From NCBI RefSeq assembly GCF_000787835.1, contig NZ_BBPP01000004.1, positions 127,526 through 191,525 on the forward strand: a stretch of 64,000 nucleotides of DNA, in the 5' to 3' direction. How positions within the stretch are numbered: the first letter of the stretch is position 1; each line of letters opens with the position of its first letter. This document shows, piece by piece, positions 51,500-60,743 of the stretch. The notes below the pieces were generated by a model, which saw only the letters and a program-made list of their open reading frames with translations, ran no database searches and had not been told where the DNA came from. The stretch is from Streptacidiphilus melanogenes. GTDB lineage: Bacteria; Actinomycetota; Actinomycetes; Streptomycetales; Streptomycetaceae. The translations under genes were made by a program, and so were the position numbers.

Positions 51500-52381
51500 A
51501 TGACCGTTCACCGGATGCCCGCCGCCGACGTCGACGTGTCCGTCGGGCTGGTGCGCAGGCTGCTGGAGGAGCAGCACCCCGATCTGGCGGGCCTGCGCCC
51601 GGAGGTGCTGGCCAACGGGTGGGACAACCTGGTGTGCCGACTGGGTGAGGAGTTCCTGGTCCGCCTGCCCCGGCGGGCGGTGGCGGCGGAGCTGCTCGTG
51701 CACGAGCAGCGGTGGCTGCCGCGGCTCGCGGCGCAGCTGCCGCTGCCCGTCCCCGCGCCCGTGCGGGCCGGGCGGCCGGCCGAGGCGTACCCGTGGGCGT
51801 GGAGCGTCGTTCCGTACCTGCCCGGCCGGACCGCCGCGGCGACGCCTCCCGACGACCTGAGCGCGGCCGCGACCGCACTCGGCGGCTTTCTCGCCGCCCT
51901 GCACACCGCGGCCCCGGCGGACGCCCCGGTGAGCGCGTTCCGCGGCATCCCGCTGGCGGGGCGCTCGGCGGGCGTCCGCGCCGCCTTGGCGCACGTGCCC
52001 GACGTGGCCGACCGCGAGGCCGCGCGACAGCTCTGGGAGCGCGCGCTCGCCGCACCGGCGTGGGACGGCCCGCCGTCGTGGCTGCACGGGGACCTGCACC
52101 CGGCCAACGTGCTGGTCGACCAGGGGCGTCTCAGCGCGGTGATCGACTTCGGCGACCTGACCTCCGGCGATCCCGCCACCGACCTCGCGGTCGCCTGGAT
52201 GTTCCTGCCGCCCGCGGCGCGCGCCGACCTTCGCCGGGCGTACGGCAGCGCCGACGACGCGACCTGGGAACGGGCGCGCGGGTGGGCGCTGGCGCTGGGC
52301 CTGGTCTTCCTCACGCACTCGGCGGACAACCCGCTGATGGCCGGGATCGGCGAGCGGACGTTCCGCGCCGTACTGGGGTGA
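51500..52381 (+). CDS. aminoglycoside-phosphotransferase-fold kinase
   Basis: A 293-residue APH-superfamily kinase. The nucleotide Lys region is EEFLVRLPRR, the catalytic loop WLHGDLHPANVLVD and the metal Asp VIDFGDLTSGDPATDLA. The form is typical of the actinobacterial APH/Mph group that includes macrolide and aminoglycoside kinases, but most members have unknown substrates. It is probably leaderless. Confidence 0.87.
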   Translation: MTVHRMPAADVDVSVGLVRRLLEEQHPDLAGLRPEVLANGWDNLVCRLGEEFLVRLPRRAVAAELLVHEQRWLPRLAAQLPLPVPAPVRAGRPAEAYPWAWSVVPYLPGRTAAATPPDDLSAAATALGGFLAALHTAAPADAPVSAFRGIPLAGRSAGVRAALAHVPDVADREAARQLWERALAAPAWDGPPSWLHGDLHPANVLVDQGRLSAVIDFGDLTSGDPATDLAVAWMFLPPAARADLRRAYGSADDATWERARGWALALGLVFLTHSADNPLMAGIGERTFRAVLG

Positions 52382-52468
52382 CGCGGCGTCATCCGACGAG
52401 AGGACGCTGACGAGTCACGGTCAGATGTGGTTCAGTTGCCTCGGCAGTCGAAGCACGGAGGTTGGCCT

Positions 52469-53317
52469 GTGGAGCGTCCTGAGTCCGGGGACTGGATGAA
52501 CCCGTCCGAGCACGACGCGCTGCGCGCGGTCGACCTGCGGATCGACGTCGCCCACGCCGCGCGCGTCTACGACTACATGCTGGGCGGCAAGACCAACTTC
52601 GCCGCCGACCGGGCCGCCGGCGACAAGATCATCGCCGAGTGGCCGGGCTCGCGCGCCTCCGCCACGGCGGCCCGGGCCGTGATGCACCGGATGGTCCGCA
52701 GGCTGGCCGCCGTCCACGGGATCCGCCAGTTCCTCGACATCGGCACCGGCATCCCCACCGCGCCCAACCTGCACGAGATCGCCCAGGCCGTCGACCCGGC
52801 CGGCCGGATCGTGTACGTCGACAACGACCCGATCGTGCTCGCCCACGCCCGCGCCCTGCTGGCGGGCACCCCGGAGGGCCGGACCGCGTACATCGACGGC
52901 GACCTGCGCGAGCCCGGCAAGATCCTGGCCGAGCCGGTCCTGCGTCAGACCCTGGACCTGGACCGCCCGGTGGCGCTGACGCTGATCAACCTCGTGCACT
53001 TCCTCTCCGACGAGGCCGCGCTCCCGCTGGTCGCCGAGCTCGTCGACGCGCTGCCGTCGGGGAGCTACCTCGCCCTGACCGCGGGCACCGCCGACTCCTC
53101 ACCCGCGCGCGCCGAGATCGCCTCGCGGCGCTACCGCGAGGCGGGCATAGAGAACCACCTGCGCACCCGCGCTCAGGTGGAGCGGTTCTTCGCCGGCCTG
53201 GAGCTGGACGACCCGGGCGTCATGCTGATCAACCACTGGCACCCGGACCCCGACGACGGCCCGATCCCGCCGGACGACGAGGTCATGGCCTACGCGGGCC
53301 TCGCCCGTAAGCCGTAG
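52469..53317 (+). CDS. SAM-dependent methyltransferase, DUF574 (SAV2177-like) family
   Basis: A 282-residue protein of a family highly expanded in streptomycetes. The signature ARVYDYMLGGKTNFAADR is near the N-terminus, the SAM-binding motif FLDIGTGIPTAPNLHE follows, and then YVDNDPIVLAHARALL. The methyl acceptor is unknown for the family. The GTG at 52469 is supported by GGAGG 8 bases upstream. Confidence 0.92.
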   Translation: MERPESGDWMNPSEHDALRAVDLRIDVAHAARVYDYMLGGKTNFAADRAAGDKIIAEWPGSRASATAARAVMHRMVRRLAAVHGIRQFLDIGTGIPTAPNLHEIAQAVDPAGRIVYVDNDPIVLAHARALLAGTPEGRTAYIDGDLREPGKILAEPVLRQTLDLDRPVALTLINLVHFLSDEAALPLVAELVDALPSGSYLALTAGTADSSPARAEIASRRYREAGIENHLRTRAQVERFFAGLELDDPGVMLINHWHPDPDDGPIPPDDEVMAYAGLARKP

Positions 53318-53356
53318 GCCCCGGGCGCCCGGTCAGAGCCCGACGGTCGGTCAGGG

Positions 53357-55219
53357 TCAGGTCTGGATGCGGGCCGGGAACTCCTCCCGGCCCTTCATGC
53401 GGTCCAGCTCCTCGTCGAGGGCCATGGCCGCCTCGACGAGGGCGAGGTGGGTGAAGGCCTGCGGGAAGTTGCCCAGCTGTTCGCCGGTGGGGCCGATCTC
53501 CTCGGCGAAGAGGCCGACGTGGTTGGCGTAGGTGAGCATCTTCTCGAAGGCGTAGCGCGCCAGCTCGATCCGGCCCGCCTTGGCGAGGGCGTTGACGTAG
53601 AGGAAGCTGCACAGCGAGAACGTGCCCTCGCTGCCGCGCAGCCCGTCGGGGGAGGCCTCGGGGTTGTAGCGGTAGACGAGGCTGTCGGAGACCAGCTCCT
53701 CGCCCATCGCGTTCAGTGTGGCGAGCCAGCGGCGGTCGCGAGGGGCGAGGAAGCCCGACAGCGGCATCCACAGCAGCGAGGCGTCCAGCACCTCGTCCCC
53801 GTAGGACTGGACGAAGGCCTGCCGCTTCTCGTTCCAGCCCTTGTCCATCACCTGCCGCAGGATGTCGTCGCGCGCGGCGGTCCAGCGGGCCAGGTTCGCC
53901 GGGCGGCCGAGGTGCTGCGCGGCCCGGATGGCGCGGTCGAAGGCGACCCAGCACATCAATCGGCTGTAGGTGAAGTCGCGCCGCCCGCCGCGTGTCTCCC
54001 AGATGCCCTCGTCGGCGCGGTCCCAGTTGTCGCAGAGCCAGTCCAGCAGCTCGGAGACCTTCATCCAGCCGTCGTACCCGGCTTCGTCGGCGACGTGCAT
54101 GGTCTGGGTCAGGCCGTAGACGGCCTCGCCGTAGATGTCGAGCTGGAGCTGGTCCGCGGCGCCGTTGCCGATGCGGACGGGCGCGGAGCCGCGGTAGCCC
54201 TCGAAGTGGTCCAGGGTCTCCTCGACCAGGTGCGGGTCCCCGTCGATCCGGTACATGATCTGCAGCGGCTCGCCGGTCGCGGTCCGGCCCTCCTGCATTC
54301 GCAGGCCGAGCCAGTTCCGGAAGGCGTCGGCCTCCTCGCTGTAGCCGAGCCGGACCAGCGCGCCGACCGAGAGCGAGGCGTCGCGCACCCAGGTGAAGCG
54401 GTAGTCCCAGTTGCGCTCGCCGCCGATCTGTTCGGGCAGTCCCGCGGTCGCGGCCGCGAGGAACGCGCCGGTCGGCGCGTAGCTGAGCAGCTTCAGGGTG
54501 ATCGCGGAGCGGTTGACCACCTGCTGCCAGCGGCCCTTGTAGCGGCACCGGCTGATCCACTCGTGCCAGAAGCGGATGGTGTCGTAGAACAGCTCACGGC
54601 CCGCCGCCTCGCCCAGCGGCTCCGGCACCGGATCGCCCGGTGCGCCGGTGGTCAGCAGGACGGCGGCGAGTTCGCCGTGGTGCAGGGTGAACCGGGTGAC
54701 CACGTCGCGGTCGTCGAGGTCCAGGCTGATCGGCCCGAACGGTTGCAGGTGGGCGGTCCCGGCCTCGGAGCGGAAGGTGACCCCGTCAGGTCCGGCGACG
54801 GCGTCGTGCGACGCGCGTCCGTAGTCGAAGCGGGGCCGGCACTCCAGCCGGAAGCGGACGCTCCCGCGCACGACCCGTACGGCCCGGAAGATGCGGCGGC
54901 GGTCGTGCGCGGTCGAGGGGTCGTCGAGGGGCATGAAGTCGACGACCTCGCCGATCCCGTCCACGGTGAGGAACCGCGTGATGACGATGGCGGTGTCGGG
55001 GAGGTAGAGCTGGCGGATGGTGACGTCCGCCGGATCGTCGACGTCCGCGGTGATGGCGAAGTGGCCGCCCTTGTCGTGGTCGAGCAGGGAGGCGAACAGG
55101 CTCGGCGAGTCGAATCGCGGGGCGCAGAACCAGTCGATCACGCCCTCGGACGAGACCATCGCGGCCGTCTGGAGGTCTCCGATGAGTCCGTGGTCGGCGA
55201 TCGGCGGATAGCGGCGCAT
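53357..55219 (-). CDS. cytoplasmic GH15 glycosidase (glucoamylase/trehalase-like)
   Basis: A 620-residue glycoside hydrolase. The N-terminal beta domain starts YPPIADHGLIGDLQTAAMVS. The (alpha/alpha)6 barrel has the hallmark GGERNWDYRFTWVRDAS and the acid Glu in EGIWETRGGRRDF. There is no signal peptide. Actinobacterial GH15 proteins of this form include trehalases and glucoamylases, and the sequence does not decide. The ATG at 55219 follows GGAGG; an upstream extension lacks similarity. Confidence 0.9.
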   Translation of the reverse strand: MRRYPPIADHGLIGDLQTAAMVSSEGVIDWFCAPRFDSPSLFASLLDHDKGGHFAITADVDDPADVTIRQLYLPDTAIVITRFLTVDGIGEVVDFMPLDDPSTAHDRRRIFRAVRVVRGSVRFRLECRPRFDYGRASHDAVAGPDGVTFRSEAGTAHLQPFGPISLDLDDRDVVTRFTLHHGELAAVLLTTGAPGDPVPEPLGEAAGRELFYDTIRFWHEWISRCRYKGRWQQVVNRSAITLKLLSYAPTGAFLAAATAGLPEQIGGERNWDYRFTWVRDASLSVGALVRLGYSEEADAFRNWLGLRMQEGRTATGEPLQIMYRIDGDPHLVEETLDHFEGYRGSAPVRIGNGAADQLQLDIYGEAVYGLTQTMHVADEAGYDGWMKVSELLDWLCDNWDRADEGIWETRGGRRDFTYSRLMCWVAFDRAIRAAQHLGRPANLARWTAARDDILRQVMDKGWNEKRQAFVQSYGDEVLDASLLWMPLSGFLAPRDRRWLATLNAMGEELVSDSLVYRYNPEASPDGLRGSEGTFSLCSFLYVNALAKAGRIELARYAFEKMLTYANHVGLFAEEIGPTGEQLGNFPQAFTHLALVEAAMALDEELDRMKGREEFPARIQT

Positions 55220-55509
55220 GGCGGAACCTCCGGCGGCGGGGCGGTCGAGGCGGGCGGAGTGGGCTTTCCGCAACCAGCCTGGCCGGATCCCCACCCGCGC
55301 GCGTGCCGCGCTGGGCCGAACGGATGAGCCGCGGGGAGGCATCGAGGCACGGAGTCCGAGCAGCGGTCGGCCCCGGTGCGTCGGGGGGTCGCACCGGGGC
55401 TCACTGGCCGCTCAAAACCAGTCCCAGCACCATATAGCCGCAGGTCAGAACCGGGGAAGAGGTCGGCGTGCACCCCTGCGAGTGGTTTCCACCCACGGTG
55501 TCCGTCCGG

Positions 55510-55842
55510 TCACGCCCGGCGGCCGGAGAGCCGGGTCGCGGGCGCCTCCTTGCGGGACGCCAGGACGCGGGTCGCCGCGTGGATGGCCGCCACGTAGGGC
55601 TCGTCCTCGTCCTGGACGGCCCGGGACAGTTCGCGGAACGGGACCAGAGCGGGATGCTCCGGGTTCAGGGTCTGCTGCCACGCCGCCCAGGCGTCGTGGA
55701 CGTCGGAGGCGGTCACCTGCTCGCCCTTGGCGCGCATGAGGACCGCGTAGAGCAGGAAGAGCGCGTCCGCGTCGGACGGCGGCCGAGCGTCGGAAGGGAG
55801 GTTGCCTCTGATGAGCGCCGCGTCATCGCTGAGATACGTCAC
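55510..55842 (-). CDS. RyR-repeat-like small protein (DUF7701-like), third gene of a TIR-like/RipA unit
   Basis: A 110-residue soluble protein. The segment VHDAWAAWQQTLNPEHPALV with PFREL (residues about 48-72) resembles the ryanodine-receptor RyR repeat, where a W-rich helix is followed by HPxLxPFxxL. Prokaryotic RyR modules have been proposed to sense NAD- or ADP-ribose-derived nucleotides in conflict systems. The GTG start overlaps the stop of the membrane-protein gene by 4 bp, so the two are coupled. I do not know of a tested function, and the RyR link is my reading of the motif. Confidence 0.75.
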   Translation of the reverse strand: MTYLSDDAALIRGNLPSDARPPSDADALFLLYAVLMRAKGEQVTASDVHDAWAAWQQTLNPEHPALVPFRELSRAVQDEDEPYVAAIHAATRVLASRKEAPATRLSGRRA

Positions 55843-56381
55843 CCCAGCATCCTTCCGAGCAGCAGCAGGGCGTGCAAGGCTGCGAAGATCCACGGGATGG
55901 TCCGCTCGCTGGCGCCCAACTCCGTGTAGTGGTGGCCCTTCAGGTACGGCGGGCCGGCCTCCTCCGCGGCGGCGCCCGCGGTGGCCTGGGCCGGCTTCAG
56001 CAGGGCCCACTCGTCGGAGAAGATCCGGATCGGGAGCTCCTTCTCGACCCTGTTGATGACCTGGAACTTCGCCGCGTTGAGGTCGCGGTAGCTGCGCAGT
56101 TGGAGCCACCAGGCCGCCGAGATCGCGAACCCGGCCAGGGTGATGACGGGGGCGAGCCACCCGGGTTCGCTGCGCACGCTCGCGAGGGTGACGCCCACCG
56201 CGCCGAGGAAGGCCGTCTGGATCGAGAGGAAGAACGCGTTGGCGACCGAACGCCGGGCCGAGACGCGGTCGGCCATCTCTACCGCGAGTTTGTACAGCTC
56301 GACCACGACGATGACCGACTCGTCGAGCCCGTGCACCGCCGGCTCCGTGCTGAACGCCCTGCCCTGCTGGGGAATCGCCAT
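55839..56381 (-). CDS. RipA-family / SLATT-like small membrane protein
   Basis: A 180-residue integral membrane protein. A cytoplasmic N-terminal helix (DESVIVVVELYKLAVEMADR) precedes two membrane helices at about 47-70 and 74-96 (FFLSIQTAFLGAVGVTLASV and LAPVITLAGFAISAAWWLQL). A cytoplasmic helical linker (RDLNAAKFQVINRVEKELPI) and a final hydrophobic helix (IPWIFAALHALLLL) follow. This layout matches proteins annotated as RipA family octameric membrane proteins and resembles SLATT effectors, which are thought to open membrane pores in response to nucleotide signals. It lies 36 bp after the TIR-like gene and overlaps the RyR-like gene. Confidence 0.8.
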   Translation of the reverse strand: MAIPQQGRAFSTEPAVHGLDESVIVVVELYKLAVEMADRVSARRSVANAFFLSIQTAFLGAVGVTLASVRSEPGWLAPVITLAGFAISAAWWLQLRSYRDLNAAKFQVINRVEKELPIRIFSDEWALLKPAQATAGAAAEEAGPPYLKGHHYTELGASERTIPWIFAALHALLLLGRMLG

Positions 56382-56417
56382 CGGCTGCCTCTGTCGTCGG
56401 TCGCTCGTGGTCGTCGG

Positions 56418-57221
56418 TCACTCGTGGAGCTCGGTGCGGCTCGGGAGACGAGGCGCCGAGCCGAGGCCGTCCAACTGCGCCAGCACCGGCTGCAGGGCGT
56501 GGTGGACCAGCCGCTCCAGCGGGCGCGGGCCCGGCAGGCGGCGCGTCGCCGGCACGAAGCGGGTGAAGGTGGCCGTCCAGTCCGGGGCGAACACGATCAC
56601 GCCCTTGAGGACGAGGTCCCAGCGGGGCCGGTCGGCCCGTCCGGACCGGGTGAGCCCCGGGTAGTCCGGCAGCGGGGGCAGCGCCGGCCACGGCCGGTCC
56701 GGATGCTGCGGCTCGGTGACCAGGCGCCGCCGGTACTCCGCGGCGACGGCAGTCCGGAAGCGGTCGTACGTCTCCGCGTCGCAGTAGATCAACAGCACCA
56801 GCCGGGTGGGGTCCAGCAGTCGCACCGCCTCGGTGAACTCCCACACCGTCCCGGGGCCGGGTCCGGCGGCCATCAGCACGACGTGGGCTCCGGCGATCAG
56901 GGCGCTGACCGGGCCCTGCCAGTCGTCGCGGGGCAGTCGCCCGCGCACCTCGCCCACCGGAGGCGGTCGTTCCCCCGGCCGTCCGACCGCCACGACGCGC
57001 CCGAACCGGGCGAAGCGGCGCACCAGCGCCTCCGCCAGGGTCACGTCGTTGGTGAACGGGCGCAGGTAGAGCACGTACCGGCTGTCAGGGAGCGGGTCGA
57101 ACGAGTCGATCACGTCCGCGCACCGTTGCCCGCCGCGCACGACGAGCCTGCGGCCGGTGTGCCATAAGGACCTTCGCGCCAAATCCAAGTCCGTCCCCGC
57201 GTCGCCCGGTGGTGTGGCCAT
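56418..57221 (-). CDS. TIR-like protein, first gene of a putative nucleotide-signalling unit
   Basis: A 267-residue protein without a signal peptide. The N-terminal two thirds read like a flavodoxin/TIR fold: YVLYLRPF (first strand, 49-56), a helix, RVVAVGRPGE (75-84), DDWQGPVSALIAGA (99-112), HVVLMAAG (113-120) and TVWEFTEAVRLL (125-136). The Trp-Glu of that last helix occupies the place of the catalytic Glu in TIR NADases. A C-terminal extension has FAPDWTATFTRFVPATRRLP. I infer a TIR-like NAD-handling domain from pattern only; similar Streptomyces proteins are annotated hypothetical. It heads a three-gene unit with RipA-like and RyR-like partners. Confidence 0.65.
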   Translation of the reverse strand: MATPPGDAGTDLDLARRSLWHTGRRLVVRGGQRCADVIDSFDPLPDSRYVLYLRPFTNDVTLAEALVRRFARFGRVVAVGRPGERPPPVGEVRGRLPRDDWQGPVSALIAGAHVVLMAAGPGPGTVWEFTEAVRLLDPTRLVLLIYCDAETYDRFRTAVAAEYRRRLVTEPQHPDRPWPALPPLPDYPGLTRSGRADRPRWDLVLKGVIVFAPDWTATFTRFVPATRRLPGPRPLERLVHHALQPVLAQLDGLGSAPRLPSRTELHE

Positions 57222-57295
57222 GACCCACCGTAGCCGAACGAGCCGTCATGTACATGCCCTTCGGCCATCTCGGGTGGCCGGGAAGCACCGGTCCG

Positions 57296-57322
57296 CGACC
57301 GGCCCTCGACTAGGGCCGGTCG
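57296..57322 (-). terminator. hairpin at the end of pspA
   Basis: CGACCGGCCCT (57296-57306) and AGGGCCGGTCG (57312-57322) form an 11-bp perfect stem. The pspA stop codon overlaps the loop. It separates pspA from the TIR-like unit. Confidence 0.6.
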
Positions 57323-58185
57323 GGCGGGTCCGGGTGTTCCTTGGGGGTTTCGGCCTCCCTGGACTTTCCTGCGTCCCTGGTGTCCTCGGTGTTCTGGCCG
57401 TCCTGGACGGCCACGGGGGACTCGGCGGCCTCGGGTTCGTCCCGGGCGGCCTCCAGGGAGGGAGGCGGATCGGCCGGTTTGCCGGAGGCGAGTTCGGCCT
57501 TCATGGCCGCGAGTTCGGCCTCGACGCCGTCACCCGCGGTGAGCGCGTCGAGCTGCTCGCGCAGCTCGTCGTGGGCGACGGGGGAGCCGGCGTCCTCCAG
57601 CGCACCGGAGGCCATCAGCTCGTCCAGCGCTCCGGCCCGCGCCTGCAGCTCCTCGGTCCGGTCCTGGGCCCGCTGGATCGCGGTGCCGATGTCGCCCATC
57701 TCGCCCGAGATGCCGGTCGCGGCCTCGCTGATCTTCGTCTGGGCCTCGGCGGCCGTATAGGTGGCCTTGACCGTCTCCTTGCGGGTGCGGAAGTCCTCGA
57801 CCTTGGCCTCCAACTGCTGGGACGCCACGGTGAGCTTCTCCTCCTGCTCCTGCAGGGTCGCCAGCTGCGTCTGCAGCTCCTGGTCCTGCTCGAGGACGGC
57901 GCCGCGGCGGCTCAGCGCCTCCCGCGCCAGATCCTCCCGGCCGCCCGCAAGCGCCTGCTGCGCCTGCGACTGGAGCGTCTCCGCCGACTGCGCGAGCTGC
58001 TTGCGCTGCAGCTCGATGCGCTTGCGACTGGTGGCCACGTCCGCCAGCCCACGCTTGACCTGCTGGAGCAGGCCCAACTGCCGCTGGTAGGCGTAGTCCA
58101 GCACCTCCCGTGGATCCTCGGCGCGGTCCAGGGCCTTGTTCGCCTTCATCCTGAAGACGTCCGTGAAGCGACGGGCGACGCCCAT
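57310..58185 (-). CDS. pspA: PspA/IM30 phage-shock protein A homologue
   Basis: A 291-residue, almost entirely coiled-coil protein (residues about 15-200; RIELQRKQLAQSAETLQSQA). The N-terminal amphipathic helix and the RAEDPREVLDYAYQRQ segment are typical of PspA/Vipp1. It coats and protects the membrane under stress and can dampen its own regulators. The C-terminal tail (after about residue 225) is acidic and Pro/Glu-rich. ATG 58185 is preferred, with AAGGA about 10 bases upstream. Confidence 0.9.
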   Translation of the reverse strand: MGVARRFTDVFRMKANKALDRAEDPREVLDYAYQRQLGLLQQVKRGLADVATSRKRIELQRKQLAQSAETLQSQAQQALAGGREDLAREALSRRGAVLEQDQELQTQLATLQEQEEKLTVASQQLEAKVEDFRTRKETVKATYTAAEAQTKISEAATGISGEMGDIGTAIQRAQDRTEELQARAGALDELMASGALEDAGSPVAHDELREQLDALTAGDGVEAELAAMKAELASGKPADPPPSLEAARDEPEAAESPVAVQDGQNTEDTRDAGKSREAETPKEHPDPPDRP

Positions 58186-58363
58186 GCGGCTCACATCCTT
58201 CCCAGTACGGCTCTTCGGGGCCCGGCGGGATCCGGGTCGCGCCCGCGGCAGGTCGAGCGCGTGCGGTCGGCGGAGCGCCCGTGGGAGAAGCGTCCGCGGG
58301 GGAAGGGCCCGCAGGAGGGGCCCTACCTGCTTCCTGCCCCCTCCGTGCGCCGATACGCCCTGC

Positions 58364-58729
58364 TCACCCGGTCTGGTGAAGCAGGGCGTCGGCGGCGACC
58401 AGCCCGGCCGCGGCCGCGAAGGACGCGGCCACGACACGGATCTTCAGCTGCCGGTACCGGGCCGTGTACTCCTGCTGGAGTTCGCGCACCCGGTGGGCGA
58501 TGCGGTCGAGGAAGGCCCGGGAGGTCGCCAGGCGCTCCTCCCGGTAGAGGCGGATGACGTCCTCCCGCTGGCCGCTCGTGAGCCAGGGGAGCCGGTCGGC
58601 GAAGAGCTCGGCGTCCTGCTGGGCACGGGCGGTCTCCGCCTGCCAGTAGAGGTAGCCCTCCAGCATCCGCAGGCCTGCGGCGCTGTCGGGGGTACGGTCC
58701 GGGGCTTGGATTTCGTCGTCGGCGGCCAC
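58364..58729 (-). CDS. small C-tail-anchored protein next to ctaD, unknown function
   Basis: A 121-residue protein. It has a helical cytoplasmic part (GLRMLEGYLYWQAETARAQQ and SREDVI-type helices with LYREERLATSRAFLDRIAHR) and one C-terminal membrane helix (VVAASFAAAAGLVAADALL). It starts 15 bp after the cytochrome oxidase subunit I gene on the same strand, suggesting co-transcription and perhaps a role in oxidase assembly. The family is not known to me. Confidence 0.7.
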   Translation of the reverse strand: MAADDEIQAPDRTPDSAAGLRMLEGYLYWQAETARAQQDAELFADRLPWLTSGQREDVIRLYREERLATSRAFLDRIAHRVRELQQEYTARYRQLKIRVVAASFAAAAGLVAADALLHQTG

Positions 58730-58744
58730 GGGTCGGAGTTCCCG

Positions 58745-60502
58745 CTATCCCTCGCCGTCCGACCTGCGCCGCGCCTCGCGTTCGGCGGCGGCGGTGAGGT
58801 GGGCCGGGACCTCGCCGACGTTCTCCATGTAGTCGCGCGCCGCGATCGCGGGGTGGTGCAGTTCGAACGCCGGGGATTCGGACCGGATGCGCGGCAGGGT
58901 GAGGAAGTTGTGCCGAGGCGGCGGGCTTGAGGTCGCCCACTCCAGGGAGCGCCCGTAGCCCCACGGGTCGTCCTCGGTGTTGACGAGGCCGTACTTGCCG
59001 GTTCGCCAGACGTTGTAGAGGAACGGCAGGATCGAGAGGCCCAGCAGGAAGGAACCGCAGGAGGAGACCACGTTGAGCGTGGTGAAGCCGTCGCTGGGCA
59101 GGTAGGTCGCGTAACGACGCGGCATGCCTTCGGCGCCAAGCCAGTGCTGCACCAGGAAGGTGGTCTGGAAGCCGATGAAGAGCATCCAGAACTGGATCTT
59201 GCCCAGGCGTTCGTCGAGCATCTTCCCGGTCCACTTCGGCCACCAGAAGAAGAACCCGGCGAACATCGCGAAGACGACCGTGCCGAAGACCACGTAGTGG
59301 AAGTGGGCCACGACGAAGTACGAGTCCGAGACGTGGAAGTCGATCGGCGGGGAGGCGAGCAGAACGCCCGTCAGACCACCGAAGACGAAGGTGACCAGGA
59401 AGCCGAGCGTCCACAGCATCGGCGTCTCGAAGCTGAGCGAGCCCCGCCACATGGTGCCGATCCAGTTGAAGAACTTGACGCCGGTCGGAACGGCGATCAG
59501 GAACGTCATGAAGGAGAAGAACGGCAGCAGGACGGCGCCGGTGACGTACATGTGGTGCGCCCACACCGTCACGGACAGGCCGGCGATCGCGATGGTGGCC
59601 GCGATCAGCGAGGAGTAGCCGAACATCGGCTTGCGCGAGAAGACCGGAATGATCTCCGAGATGATGCCGAAGAACGGCAGCGCGATGATGTACACCTCGG
59701 GGTGGCCGAAGAACCAGAACAGGTGCTGCCACAGGATGGCCCCGCCGTTGGCCGGGTTGTAGACCTGGGCCCCGAACTTGCGGTCCGCCTCCAGCGCCAG
59801 CAGCGCGGCGGCGAGCACGGGGAACGCGAGCAGCACCAGTACGGCGGTCAGCAGCACGTTCCACACGAAGATCGGCATCCGGAACATCGTCATCCCGGGG
59901 CAGCGCATGCACAGGATGGTGGTGATGAAGTTGACCGAGCCGAGGATGGTGCCGAAACCGGAGAAGGCCAGGCCCATGATCCACATGTCGCCGCCGATGC
60001 CGGGGCTGTGGATCGCGTCGGACAGCGGCGTGTAGGCGAACCAGCCGAAGTCGGCCGCGCCGTCCGGGGTGAGAAAGCCGCCGACGGCGATCAGCGAGCC
60101 GAACAGGTACAGCCAGTAGGCGAACATGTTCAGACGTGGGAACGCCACGTCGGGGGCGCCGATCTGGAGCGGCATGATCCAGTTCGTGAAGCCGGCGAAG
60201 AGCGGCGTCGCGAACATCAGCAGCATGATCGTGCCGTGCATCGTGAACGCCTGGTTGAACTGCTCGTTCGACAGCACGTCGTTGTTCGGCTGGATCAGCT
60301 GAGCGCGGATCAGCAGCGCCATGACGCCGCCGACCAGGAAGAACGCGAACGACGTGACGATGTAGAGCGTGCCGATCGTCTTGTGGTCGGTCGTCGTCAT
60401 CCATTTGATGATCGTTTCGCCCGCCTTGACGGGCTTGGTCTCGCGGGTCGCCTCTTCGACAGCGGCGGTGGGTTGAGCTTGCACGGGTCTCCTCGCGCCC
60501 AC
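58745..60502 (-). CDS. ctaD: cytochrome c oxidase subunit I
   Basis: A 585-residue heme-copper oxidase catalytic subunit with twelve membrane helices. Heme ligand His is in [10 protein letters not shown], Cu-B ligands and the cross-linked Tyr are in [12 protein letters not shown] (with the D-channel Glu), the HH pair is in [10 protein letters not shown], and [11 protein letters not shown] gives the heme a3/a ligands. It is aa3 type A. It stands without ctaC, ctaE or ctaF, so it is probably a second, orphan copy, accompanied only by a small membrane-protein gene. Confidence 0.95.
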   Translation of the reverse strand: MGARRPVQAQPTAAVEEATRETKPVKAGETIIKWMTTTDHKTIGTLYIVTSFAFFLVGGVMALLIRAQLIQPNNDVLSNEQFNQAFTMHGTIMLLMFATPLFAGFTNWIMPLQIGAPDVAFPRLNMFAYWLYLFGSLIAVGGFLTPDGAADFGWFAYTPLSDAIHSPGIGGDMWIMGLAFSGFGTILGSVNFITTILCMRCPGMTMFRMPIFVWNVLLTAVLVLLAFPVLAAALLALEADRKFGAQVYNPANGGAILWQHLFWFFGHPEVYIIALPFFGIISEIIPVFSRKPMFGYSSLIAATIAIAGLSVTVWAHHMYVTGAVLLPFFSFMTFLIAVPTGVKFFNWIGTMWRGSLSFETPMLWTLGFLVTFVFGGLTGVLLASPPIDFHVSDSYFVVAHFHYVVFGTVVFAMFAGFFFWWPKWTGKMLDERLGKIQFWMLFIGFQTTFLVQHWLGAEGMPRRYATYLPSDGFTTLNVVSSCGSFLLGLSILPFLYNVWRTGKYGLVNTEDDPWGYGRSLEWATSSPPPRHNFLTLPRIRSESPAFELHHPAIAARDYMENVGEVPAHLTAAAEREARRRSDGEG

Positions 60503-60642
60503 GGGGGGATGGCCCGCCTGCCGGTGTCGGTGATGTTCCGTATCCGCGGCGGTCTGCCGGGTGTTGGCACGCTAGCGAGAGTCGGACCCCGTGTGGGCCG
60601 ACTTGCCCGCCTGGGCGCCGGAGATCAACCGAACCGGTGACA

Positions 60643-60668
60643 CGGGCAGACCCGTTCGGCTCTGCCCG
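60643..60668 (-). terminator. hairpin between the MFS gene and ctaD
   Basis: CGGGCAGA (60643-60650) and TCTGCCCG (60661-60668), an 8-bp stem about 75 bases past the MFS stop codon. Confidence 0.4.
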
Positions 60669-60743
60669 GGCCGATTGTCGTTCCGGGCTTCCGCGGAGTC
60701 GCGCCGAGGCCGTCCCCGGGGCGCGGCGGGGGCCACGCCCGGG

